DNA of 64,000 nucleotides, taken from [Borrelia] tanukii (lineage in GTDB: Bacteria > Spirochaetota > Spirochaetia > Borreliales > Borreliaceae). Positions within the stretch are counted from its first letter, which is position 1. Every line of letters begins with the position of its first letter. Where the stretch lies: assembly GCF_030436345.1 (NCBI RefSeq), contig NZ_CP124038.1, positions 558,001 through 622,000 on the forward strand. Direction: 5' to 3'. Below the pieces are notes generated by a model that was not told where the DNA came from, did no database searches, and saw nothing but the letters and a program-made list of their open reading frames with translations. Shown here in pieces: positions 15,809 through 23,557 of this stretch. The translations under genes and the position numbers were made by a program.

Positions 15809-17203
15809 ATGGATGTAGGAATTTATGGTCTTGGTGTTATGGGTGGTAATTTGGCTCTAAATATTGCTGATAACGGTTTTAATGTTTCTGTTTACAATAG
15901 AGATAGTGAAAAAACTGAAATTTTTGTTAAACAAAATTCTCATAAGAAGATAAATGGCTTTAAAGATGTTGAATCTTTTGTTAAAAGCTTAAAACCCCCA
16001 AGAAAAATCATCTTAATGGTGACAAGTTCGGCTGTAGAAAAGGTTATTGACCAAATTTTGCCCTTTATGAATAAATCGGACATAATTATTGATGGTGGAA
16101 ATTCTCATTACAAGAGTACAATGAGATTGGAAAAAGAATTGTTTGCTAAGGATATTTATTTTGCAGGTCTTGGAATTTCTGGAGGAGAGAAAGGGGCAAG
16201 GTTTGGTCCTGCTTTAATGTATGGAGGAAGTAAATCAGCTTATGAAATTCTTGAACCTATATTAAATAAAATTGCGGCTAAAACTAAAAACAACGATGTT
16301 TGTTCAGCTTATATTGGAGAGAATGGTTCTGGGCACTATGTTAAAATGATACATAATGGGGTGGAATACGCTGATATGCAGCTTATCAGCGAAGTTTATT
16401 TTTTCATGAAAAAAGCTTTCAATTTAGATAATTCAAAAATTTCTGAAGTTTTTGAAAAGTGGAATGAAGGAGATCTTTCAGGGTATTTGCTGGAAATAAC
16501 TTCTAAGATTCTTAAGTATAAGGAAAATAATGAATATTTAGTTGATAAGATTTTAGATATTGCCAATCAAAAAGGTACTGGTGTTTGGACATCTATTGAT
16601 GCTCTTGAATTTAGCATGCCTGTAAATTTAATTATTGAATCTGTTTTTTCAAGATTTATGTCAGGCTTAAAACACGAAAGGGTTATTGCTAGTGATTTGC
16701 TTAAGATGGATACCGCTTCTTTTGAGTTTGAGCTTAGTGATTGGATTTTGGATCTTTATTATGCTCTTTTAGTTTCAAAAATAGTAGCTTATGCTCAAGG
16801 ATTTATGATGCTTAAGACCGCATCTGCGAATTATAGTTGGGATTTAAATTTGGGTAAAATTTCTTTAGTTTGGAGAGAAGGTTGTATTATTCGTAGCAGT
16901 TTTTTAGATAAGATTAAATTAGCTTATGATAAAAATCCCCATCTTATTAATTTGCTTTTTGATGATTATTTTTTAGATTTATTAAAAAATAATCATAAAT
17001 CTTTAAGAAGAATAATTTCAAAGGCTAGTGAAATTGGGATTCCTTTGCCAGCATTTTATGCCAGCCTTTCGTTTTTAGATTCTTATTCCACTAATTATTT
17101 ACCTTCTAATCTAATTCAAGCACAAAGAGACTTTTTTGGTGCGCATTCTTTTGAAAGATTGGATTCAAAACGAGGTGAATTTTTTCATAGTGCTTGGCAA
17201 TAA
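15809..17203 (+). CDS. gnd: 6-phosphogluconate dehydrogenase, decarboxylating
   Basis: Oxidises 6-phosphogluconate to ribulose 5-phosphate with NADP reduction in the oxidative pentose phosphate pathway. 464 residues, normal. The N-terminal Rossmann fold shows GLGVMGGNLALNIADNG; the substrate site has GISGGEKGARFGPALMYGG and the catalytic lysine in KMIHNGVEYADMQ. The C-terminal AQRDFFGAHSFER segment is typical. A strong AAGGAG site precedes the ATG. In Borrelia this is a main NADPH source, by general knowledge of its reduced metabolism. Confidence 0.97.
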   Translation: MDVGIYGLGVMGGNLALNIADNGFNVSVYNRDSEKTEIFVKQNSHKKINGFKDVESFVKSLKPPRKIILMVTSSAVEKVIDQILPFMNKSDIIIDGGNSHYKSTMRLEKELFAKDIYFAGLGISGGEKGARFGPALMYGGSKSAYEILEPILNKIAAKTKNNDVCSAYIGENGSGHYVKMIHNGVEYADMQLISEVYFFMKKAFNLDNSKISEVFEKWNEGDLSGYLLEITSKILKYKENNEYLVDKILDIANQKGTGVWTSIDALEFSMPVNLIIESVFSRFMSGLKHERVIASDLLKMDTASFEFELSDWILDLYYALLVSKIVAYAQGFMMLKTASANYSWDLNLGKISLVWREGCIIRSSFLDKIKLAYDKNPHLINLLFDDYFLDLLKNNHKSLRRIISKASEIGIPLPAFYASLSFLDSYSTNYLPSNLIQAQRDFFGAHSFERLDSKRGEFFHSAWQ

Positions 17204-17223
17204 ATTTAATGTGGTGTGTGGAT

Positions 17224-17769
17224 CTAGATATAGTACTTAGCGAATATTCCCCCGGAAAAATTTGATTTTATTCCTGAGTAGGTTCTGTGATGCGCAAGAG
17301 ATCTTGTGTTTGAGATTAATTCTACTGAAGGTGCTATTTTTATGCCTATTTCTAAATTTTCTGTAATGTCGTAAAAAATAACTAATGGAATTCTTATTCC
17401 AAATCCTAATTCTATATTTATTAATTTAGATGTGTGAGACGAGAGGCTTATATTTCCTCCTATTCCAACTCCCAAATTTAAATTTTTTATCAAAGATATT
17501 GTAAAAATGAAATCAAGTACTGCTATTGCTAATAAATTAAAATCATAAAATTTTGATTCAAGTTTAAATCCCGATAAATTTATTCCATTGCTACCGCCAT
17601 AGCCTATTTCAAAGTCAATAAAAGGGAGTGACATTATTAAGTTAATAATTGGATTTCCAATGCTTGCTCCAAAGCCAATACCTCTATTTAAATATGAATC
17701 TTTTGCAAAACCATTTGTGGATATATTTGCAATCATGATGAATAACATGAACATGAAGATTTTTTTCAC
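17224..17769 (-). CDS. Small exported beta-barrel-like protein, paralogue 1 (BB0562 homologue)
   Basis: 181 residues. The start is GTG at 17769 with GGGAG seven bases upstream. An N-terminal signal peptide ends near NGFAKD (about residue 23). The rest alternates hydrophobic and polar/glycine residues (GIGFGASIGN, GVGIGGNISL, GFGIRIPL), the pattern of transmembrane beta strands, and ends with an aromatic-rich strand (FAKYYI), as outer-membrane proteins do. It shares GxGxGG ... R/L-PL ... EIxIKIAPS with the next two genes, so they are paralogues. The function is unknown to me; an outer-membrane location is inferred. Confidence 0.85.
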   Translation of the reverse strand: MKKIFMFMLFIMIANISTNGFAKDSYLNRGIGFGASIGNPIINLIMSLPFIDFEIGYGGSNGINLSGFKLESKFYDFNLLAIAVLDFIFTISLIKNLNLGVGIGGNISLSSHTSKLINIELGFGIRIPLVIFYDITENLEIGIKIAPSVELISNTRSLAHHRTYSGIKSNFSGGIFAKYYI

Positions 17770-17885
17770 GATTGTCTCCCAAATTTTGTCTTATTATTAT
17801 AGTATTTTATTTTTGAATTTTAAAACACTAAAAAAAACCTTTGACCATTTAAATTTTGTGTTTAAACTCTTTTGAGTTGCTCGGT

Positions 17886-17912
17886 TTTTTACAATTGTTA
17901 CAATTGTAAAAA
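17886..17912. repeat. Perfect 12-bp inverted repeat upstream of the paralogue 1 gene
   Basis: TTTTTACAATTG, loop TTA, CAATTGTAAAAA. The unit TTACAATTG is also directly repeated (second copy in the next nine bases, third imperfect copy TAAAAATTG). It lies 21-47 bases after the stop of the 17933-18454 gene and 117-143 bases before the GTG at 17769. In the minus direction no T-run follows, so an operator or an mRNA structure is as likely as a terminator. Confidence 0.6.
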
Positions 17913-17932
17913 TTGTTTTTTTAAATTGTATT

Positions 17933-18454
17933 TTAAGCAAACCAGAATCTTAGTCCCAATCCCGCGAATACTTCCCATCTAAATCCAATTCCATTGCTCC
18001 AAATATTCATTCCGAGTCCTGGTGCTATTCTTAAAAATATGTCGAATTTTTTTCTAAATACTGCAATATTTAAAGCCAAAGGCAATCTTGCTCCAATGCT
18101 TATTGGCCCAGAGTCCGATTGACTGCCACTAAATCTGGAAAACCATATTGTTCCATACCCCCCAGCTCCAACTGAAAAATCCAAAATGTTAGCAGACCCT
18201 GGGAATGTATGTGTGTAGAAAATATAATCCAATGCTATAAACAGTGTTTTCCAGTCTGTAAATAAATTATTTACTCCACTGTAAAGACCAATGTCAAGAT
18301 CAAAGTTTCCCAGATTAATGTGTAAAGCAATTGGTAATGGAAGTATAATCCCCGCTCCATACTTACCCCTTGCATATTTTGTTGAATTAGCAAACCCCGA
18401 GATTGGGACTAATAAAATAATAATTAACGTGATAATTATTATTTTTGTTCTCAT
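17933..18454 (-). CDS. Small exported beta-barrel-like protein, paralogue 2 (BB0563 homologue)
   Basis: 173 residues with a clear signal peptide (MRTKIIIITLIIILLVPISGFA, cleavage after about residue 22). The start ATG is well supported by TAGGAGGT eight bases upstream. The mature part is glycine- and aromatic-rich with alternating strands and ends in GLGLRFWFA, a typical outer-membrane barrel C-terminus. About 150 residues would allow a barrel of around eight strands. The shared motif ARLPLALNIA ... FLRIAPG links it to its two neighbours. Function unknown. Confidence 0.86.
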   Translation of the reverse strand: MRTKIIIITLIIILLVPISGFANSTKYARGKYGAGIILPLPIALHINLGNFDLDIGLYSGVNNLFTDWKTLFIALDYIFYTHTFPGSANILDFSVGAGGYGTIWFSRFSGSQSDSGPISIGARLPLALNIAVFRKKFDIFLRIAPGLGMNIWSNGIGFRWEVFAGLGLRFWFA

Positions 18455-18535
18455 TGTTTTTTACCTCCTAAGTGTAGCACTTTAGCTTTTAAAACAATTT
18501 TAGTTCAATATTTTTTTTTATCTAAAAAGCGAAAA

Positions 18536-19120
18536 CTATATCTTAAGAGAACCTTTAATTCCAATAGAAAAGTTACCTTTTATTGGGAATATTAAATTTC
18601 CGTTAGGCAATTGGCCAATAAAAATTGATGGTGTTGTTTTTATTATAATTTCAATAACGTCATAATAAGCCTCATATATTATTCCTAAGGGTAAACCTAC
18701 TCCGATTTTATAGGTAATCCCAGAAAAACCATTTGTTAAATTTGAGTTTGTAATTTTGCCTATTTCAAAAAATAGGCCAAATCCTAAGAAAAAGATAAAA
18801 TTTGAATTTTTAATTCTTAAATTTAAGAACATATAGTCAAAATATGCTTTAAATAGCAATACTACTGGTGATTTTGGAAAAAATTCCGAGATACTCAATA
18901 TTGTTGCTCCTATCCCAATATCAAAATTATTAATGCTAAATTCTATTGCAGTAGGATAAGGCATAATAAAGCCAAATTTTATTTTGGGTTTTGGTTTTAA
19001 GCTGTCTATTTTTGGACTAGTTGTACTGTTTTTAGATTTTTCGTTTGTGAAAATATTCTCAGCATTTAAAAATAATGTAATTATTATTAATGCTCTGATT
19101 AGCTTGTTTTTACTCTTCAT
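18536..19120 (-). CDS. Small exported beta-barrel-like protein, paralogue 3 (BB0564 homologue)
   Basis: 194 residues, with a signal peptide of about 25 residues and then a polar linker (KSKNSTTSPKIDSLKPKPK) absent from the other two. The barrel-like part contains GVGLPLGIIYE and EIIIKTTPS, matching the motifs of paralogues 1 and 2, and ends in a GIKGSLKI strand. First of the three in transcription order. No strong ribosome binding site is seen before the ATG. Function unknown; tandem duplication is the simplest origin. Confidence 0.83.
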   Translation of the reverse strand: MKSKNKLIRALIIITLFLNAENIFTNEKSKNSTTSPKIDSLKPKPKIKFGFIMPYPTAIEFSINNFDIGIGATILSISEFFPKSPVVLLFKAYFDYMFLNLRIKNSNFIFFLGFGLFFEIGKITNSNLTNGFSGITYKIGVGLPLGIIYEAYYDVIEIIIKTTPSIFIGQLPNGNLIFPIKGNFSIGIKGSLKI

Positions 19121-19320
19121 TGTTAACTTTTTATGCGATATTAAAATATAACTTTATATCTATAAATTATAAGATAGAATTCTTTAAAATTATGCCTTTT
19201 ATTGTTTATTGGAAATTAAATTTTAGTAATTTCCAATTTGTATTTATGAATATATGAGGTAATATTAATCTTGATATTGTATTCTATTTGCGATTTAAAT
19301 TGCATTTAAAAGGGGCGCTT
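19121..19320 (+). promoter_or_regulatory. Promoter region of the cheW2-cheA1-cheY2 operon
   Basis: TTGATA at 19271-19276 and TTTAAA at 19294-19299 are 17 bases apart, a fair sigma70-type promoter with a short leader. AGGGG before the ATG at 19321 is the ribosome binding site. The left part of the gap must hold the promoter of the divergent exported-protein genes; TATAAT-like sequence is abundant there and I cannot choose one. Confidence 0.45.
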
Positions 19321-19863
19321 ATGGGCATGGATTCAGACATGCAAGATTCTTTAAGTCAGTATCTTTTATTTAGTTTGGACGAACTTTATGCCATTGAGAT
19401 TAAATATGTTGTTGAGGTTTTGGAATATACTAAGATATCAAAAATCCCAAGGACTCCCAGCTACATGGCAGGGATAATAAATAATAGGGGCAAAATTGTT
19501 CCAATAATTGATATTCGAAAACAATTTGGAATGAGTGATCGCGTTGTTGATGAGGATGATAAAAAGAGAAATAAGGGAGTTAATATTTCAAATATTATTA
19601 TATTGACTTTAGTTTATGAGGGAGATGAATTTAATCTTGGAATTTTGGTAGATTATGTCAATGAAGTTCTTGAATTAGATCCATTTAGTATTGATGATGC
19701 TCCTAAGATTGGATCGGGGTTTAATTCAAAATTTATTTCAGGAATTGGTAAGAGTAATGATAAGTTTATTATTATTTTAGATGTAGAAAATTTATTTGAC
19801 GTTAGAGAGCTTTCTAAATTTAGAAATACAACAATATATGATCCCGAACATCAGCAACAATAG
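19321..19863 (+). CDS. cheW2: Chemotaxis coupling protein CheW2
   Basis: Links receptors to the CheA kinase. 180 residues from the ATG at 19321, preferred over the open frame's TTG at 19288 because AGGGG precedes it and the CheW fold begins at once (YLLFSLDELYAIEIKYVVEVL). IPRTPSYMAGIINNRGKIVPIIDIRKQFG is the classic CheW core, and GILVDYVNEVLEL follows. Head of a six-gene chemotaxis operon (gap of 12 bases to the next gene). It probably pairs with the CheA1 encoded two genes later. Confidence 0.95.
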   Translation: MGMDSDMQDSLSQYLLFSLDELYAIEIKYVVEVLEYTKISKIPRTPSYMAGIINNRGKIVPIIDIRKQFGMSDRVVDEDDKKRNKGVNISNIIILTLVYEGDEFNLGILVDYVNEVLELDPFSIDDAPKIGSGFNSKFISGIGKSNDKFIIILDVENLFDVRELSKFRNTTIYDPEHQQQ

Positions 19864-19875
19864 GAGTTTTTAGTC

Positions 19876-20187
19876 ATGATTTATAGGCCGGAAGGAGAGC
19901 TTGTAATAAATAGTATTTTTAAGGTAAAAGAAGATTTGTTGCATATTTTTAAAAAAATGAAAGAAGGGGATACTCTTATCATTGATCTTTCAAATGTTGA
20001 AAAAATAGATATTACTTTTATACAAATTTTGTATGCATCTAATAAATATGCTAAAAATAGAAATTTATTTGTAAAAATTGAGTATCCATCCGATGAGGTT
20101 TTAAGTTCATTAATATATGGCGGTTTTTTGGTAGATATTGAAGATGTTGATAGCTTTGATTTGGGACTTAATTTAGTTGGATTTTAG
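19876..20187 (+). CDS. STAS-domain protein in the che operon (BB0566 homologue)
   Basis: 103 residues. The layout is that of a STAS (anti-sigma-factor antagonist-like) domain: an N-terminal strand, then DTLIIDLSNVEKIDITFIQILYAS, where the family has a DLSxVxxIDSxGLxxL motif, and a final VDIEDVDSFD segment. The serine normally phosphorylated in SpoIIAA-type proteins (D-S-x-G) is replaced: here IDITFIQ. It may bind CheA1 or a neighbour as a phosphorylation-independent partner. Preceded by TAGGAG; 15 bases from cheA1. Confidence 0.82.
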   Translation: MIYRPEGELVINSIFKVKEDLLHIFKKMKEGDTLIIDLSNVEKIDITFIQILYASNKYAKNRNLFVKIEYPSDEVLSSLIYGGFLVDIEDVDSFDLGLNLVGF

Positions 20188-20202
20188 ATTTAAGGAAAGC
20201 TT

Positions 20203-22341
20203 ATGGATAGTAGTGATGTGATTGATAAATTTAAGAATTCCTTTAAAGAGGAATCAATAGAAAATATTTCAGATATTGAACAAGCACTTCTTAATCTTGA
20301 GGTAAGCTCAGATCAAGACATTATTAATTCTATTTTTAGGAATTTGCATACCATAAAGGGAAGTTCTGGTATGTTTGGCTTTAATTTTACAGCATCGCTT
20401 GTCCATGAAATAGAAACAGTTCTTGATGTTGTAAAAGATGGTGGGGCTACTTTTAATCAAGCTGCTATTGATGCTACCTTAATGTCTGTTGATTTTATTA
20501 GGGAGCTTATTGAAGGCGATGAAGCAATTCCTGAGATTGACTTTGATAAGCGTAAGCAGTTTTTGGTAAGTGAACTTAAAAAGGTTCTTGAGACTTCTAA
20601 TGTTAAAGGGGCTTTTCAAGAAGCTTTAGGAAATGATTTTCCAAAGCCTAACAGTAGTTCTGTTTTAAAAGATGTTAAAGTAAATTCAGACAATAAATTT
20701 GATGATGAGGCTTTGCAATCTGAATTTAAGAGTTATAAAATTCTTTTTTCTCCTGCTAAAGGCATTTTGTTTCATGGACATAAGCCTATAAATTTATTGA
20801 GCAAGTTGATTAATTTGGGCAGTGGCCATGTTAGAGCTAAAGTAGATAACATTCCCGATTTAGAGCTTATTTCTCCTGATAATGTTTATGTTGATTGGGA
20901 GATAAGACTAGATACAGAAGAGAGCAAAGAGAGTATTGAAGATATTTTTTTATTTTTAGATTCTCAATCAAAAATTGATATTCAAGAATTGGATAAATGT
21001 TTTGCGGCAGATAAAGGTGATAATGTAGGGCTTGAAAGTTTTGATTTATTGCGATTGGATAAAAATACTAAAGATCCTGCTAATTCTTCATTTAAAAAAT
21101 CGGAATTTATTGGGAAATCCTTTTTTAATGGAGATAAAAGTAGAACTAATGTTCAAGATGATACTGTTAGAAGTAAGGTTAATATTGCTAGTATTAAGGT
21201 AGATTCTAAAAAGCTTGACCATTTGGTAAATCTTGTTGGAGAACTTGTTACAATACAATCAAAACTTTCAAAAGAGGCTGAAAATAGGAATAGCAATGTT
21301 TTAAATTCAATATCAGCAGAATTTTCTTTACTAATTAATGAACTTAGGGATTATACAACAGGACTTAGAACAGTTCCTATTGAGATTTTGTTTGTAAAAT
21401 TTCAAAGGATAGTAAAAGATTTGTCTACTAGTCTTGGTAAGTCAATTATTTATCGTGCTTATGGGGGCGACACTGTTCTTGATAAAAGTATTATTGAAAA
21501 GCTTAATGAACCTTTGGTTCATTTAATTCGTAACTCAATAGATCATGGAATTGAATCGTCTGAAGAGAGAGAAAGGTTGGGAAAGGATCCTAAAGGCAAT
21601 ATTAAGCTTTCAGCGTGTCAATCCGGGGATTCTGTTATTGTTATTATTGAAGATGATGGAAGAGGTCTTGATAAGAATAAGATACTTAAAAAGGCCATAG
21701 AGCGTAATATAATTTCTGACTCAGTTGCCAAAGTTTTATCAGATATTGATGCCTACAATTTGATTTTTGAGCCTGGATTTTCAACTGCAAGTTCTGTTAC
21801 TGATATATCAGGTCGTGGAGTTGGTATGGATGTTGTTAAGAAGCAGGTTGAATCCCTAAGAGGGCATGTTGTACTTGAAAGTGAGCTTGGTAAATATACT
21901 AGAACTAAGTTAATTTTTCCATTAACCTTGGCTATTATTGAGGGCTGGCTTGTCAGAGTAAAAGATGAGCATTTTATTGTTCCTCTTTCTAATGTTGAGT
22001 CTTGTTTGGAATCTAATAAGTTAATTTCTCAAATAGATGGGGTTGAGACTAAAAGCAATGTAATGAATTATAGGGGCAGCATGATTAGTTTTATTCGACT
22101 TAGGGAGTTTTTTCAAGTTTCTAGCGAGAAGAGTTTTAATGAACAAGTTGTTGTTGTTAACACAAATAGTGGAAAAATGGGAATTGTGGTTGACGAAGTT
22201 TTAGGTCAACATCAAACTGTTATAAAAGCTTTGGGTAAAATTTATTCTCGAGTAGAAGGGGTTTCTGGAGCTACTATACTTGGTGATGGAAGTTTGGCTT
22301 TAGTTGTTGATATAGATGCAATAACTAAGCTTATGAGATAA
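20203..22341 (+). CDS. cheA1: Chemotaxis histidine kinase CheA1
   Basis: Receptor-controlled histidine kinase, 712 residues. The P1 domain carries phospho-His49 (RNLHTIKGSSGMFGF). A linker/P2-like domain (about 175-270) follows; then the dimerisation helix (KKLDHLVNLVGELV), the ATPase with N box LVHLIRNSIDHGIE, G1 DDGRGLD and G2 SGRGVGMDVVK, and the C-terminal CheW-like P5 domain. All catalytic elements look intact. AAGGA precedes the ATG. The operon also supplies CheW2, CheB2 and CheY2, so these are its natural partners. Confidence 0.97.
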   Translation: MDSSDVIDKFKNSFKEESIENISDIEQALLNLEVSSDQDIINSIFRNLHTIKGSSGMFGFNFTASLVHEIETVLDVVKDGGATFNQAAIDATLMSVDFIRELIEGDEAIPEIDFDKRKQFLVSELKKVLETSNVKGAFQEALGNDFPKPNSSSVLKDVKVNSDNKFDDEALQSEFKSYKILFSPAKGILFHGHKPINLLSKLINLGSGHVRAKVDNIPDLELISPDNVYVDWEIRLDTEESKESIEDIFLFLDSQSKIDIQELDKCFAADKGDNVGLESFDLLRLDKNTKDPANSSFKKSEFIGKSFFNGDKSRTNVQDDTVRSKVNIASIKVDSKKLDHLVNLVGELVTIQSKLSKEAENRNSNVLNSISAEFSLLINELRDYTTGLRTVPIEILFVKFQRIVKDLSTSLGKSIIYRAYGGDTVLDKSIIEKLNEPLVHLIRNSIDHGIESSEERERLGKDPKGNIKLSACQSGDSVIVIIEDDGRGLDKNKILKKAIERNIISDSVAKVLSDIDAYNLIFEPGFSTASSVTDISGRGVGMDVVKKQVESLRGHVVLESELGKYTRTKLIFPLTLAIIEGWLVRVKDEHFIVPLSNVESCLESNKLISQIDGVETKSNVMNYRGSMISFIRLREFFQVSSEKSFNEQVVVVNTNSGKMGIVVDEVLGQHQTVIKALGKIYSRVEGVSGATILGDGSLALVVDIDAITKLMR

Positions 22342-22397
22342 AAAAATCTAAAATACAGATTTTTGGTTTTAAAGGTTAAAAATATTAAAATATAATA

Positions 22398-23555
22398 ATG
22401 AAGATATTAGTAATTGATATTCAAGGTCTTATAAAGCAGGTTTTTGTTAGAGCTTTTTCTAAAGATAATGATGTTGAGATATTAAATGCTGGCTTTAATT
22501 CTTCAAATCTTATTAATGTATTTTTACAAAAATTTCCGGACTTGGTTATTATTGATGAAAATACGGCAAGATCTAATTTTGGAAATTCTTTAAACAATGT
22601 TCTTAATAATATATCTCTTCCAGTTGTATTTATTGCACAAAATGAAATGTTTCCAAATTTTGGATATCTTGAGCAAAGCAAAGAAAAGGTTAAATTAATA
22701 ATAAATAAACTTAATTTTAAGCTTACAGTTGATTTATTCCGTAGTAAGTATTTAGCTTTAATAAAGCTTGAATTGAAAAATCTAGGCAAAAATAAATTAA
22801 TATCTTCTTATGAAGTTAAAAGGATTTATGCACCTGATTTTTCTAGTAATTCTAAAGTAGAGTTGAGAGAAAATAATTTAGATGATTCAAGTATAAGAAA
22901 AAGTTATAGAGTTTCTGATGTTATTAATTTTGCTCCCAAAAATGATCCTGATGTTATTATTAAATATCAAGGTCTTCTCAATAAGCACAAAACTGGCAAA
23001 ATTATTGTTGTAGGCTCTTCAACAGGTGGTACAGAGGCGTTAAGAACTTTTTTAAGTTCTTTTAAAAAAGATTCTCCTCCAATTATTATTGTTCAACATA
23101 TGCCGGGAGGATTTACAAAATCTTTTGCAAAAAACTTAAACAATGAGTTTAATATTGATATTAAAGAAGCTGAGGATGGAGACATTCTTCGTCCAGGTCT
23201 TGTAATAATTGCTAATGGAAGTTATCATTTGATTGTAAAATATGGTAGTGGAAATTATTTTGTAAATTTATTAGATGGACCTCTTGTTAGTAGGCATAAG
23301 CCTTCTGTAAATGTACTTTTTAGGTCTGCTGCAATGTATGCAGGTTCTAATGCTATTGGAGTTATCCTTACAGGCATGGGGGATGATGGTGCTGTTTGTA
23401 TGCTTGAGATGAAAAAAAATGGTGCTTATACTATTGCCCAAGATCAGGAAACCTCTGTTGTTTTTGGTATGCCAATGGAAGCTATAAAAATAGGAGCTGT
23501 AGACAAAATCCTTCCTTTAAGCAAAATAGCTGATCATGTTCTAAGGAGATCTTAG
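22398..23555 (+). CDS. cheB2: Chemotaxis protein-glutamate methylesterase CheB2
   Basis: Removes methyl groups from receptors. 385 residues. The C-terminal esterase is intact: Ser208 in VGSSTGGT, His234 in QHMPGGFT and Asp330 in GMGDDGA form the triad. The N-terminal receiver is unusual: the acidic pair normally DD reads Asp-Ile (VIDIQ), although an Asp near residue 54 (LVIIDEN) remains. A linker of about 70 residues joins the domains. There is no clear ribosome binding site. 56 bases after cheA1 and 2 bases before the next gene. Confidence 0.94.
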   Translation: MKILVIDIQGLIKQVFVRAFSKDNDVEILNAGFNSSNLINVFLQKFPDLVIIDENTARSNFGNSLNNVLNNISLPVVFIAQNEMFPNFGYLEQSKEKVKLIINKLNFKLTVDLFRSKYLALIKLELKNLGKNKLISSYEVKRIYAPDFSSNSKVELRENNLDDSSIRKSYRVSDVINFAPKNDPDVIIKYQGLLNKHKTGKIIVVGSSTGGTEALRTFLSSFKKDSPPIIIVQHMPGGFTKSFAKNLNNEFNIDIKEAEDGDILRPGLVIIANGSYHLIVKYGSGNYFVNLLDGPLVSRHKPSVNVLFRSAAMYAGSNAIGVILTGMGDDGAVCMLEMKKNGAYTIAQDQETSVVFGMPMEAIKIGAVDKILPLSKIADHVLRRS

Positions 23556-23557
23556 TA

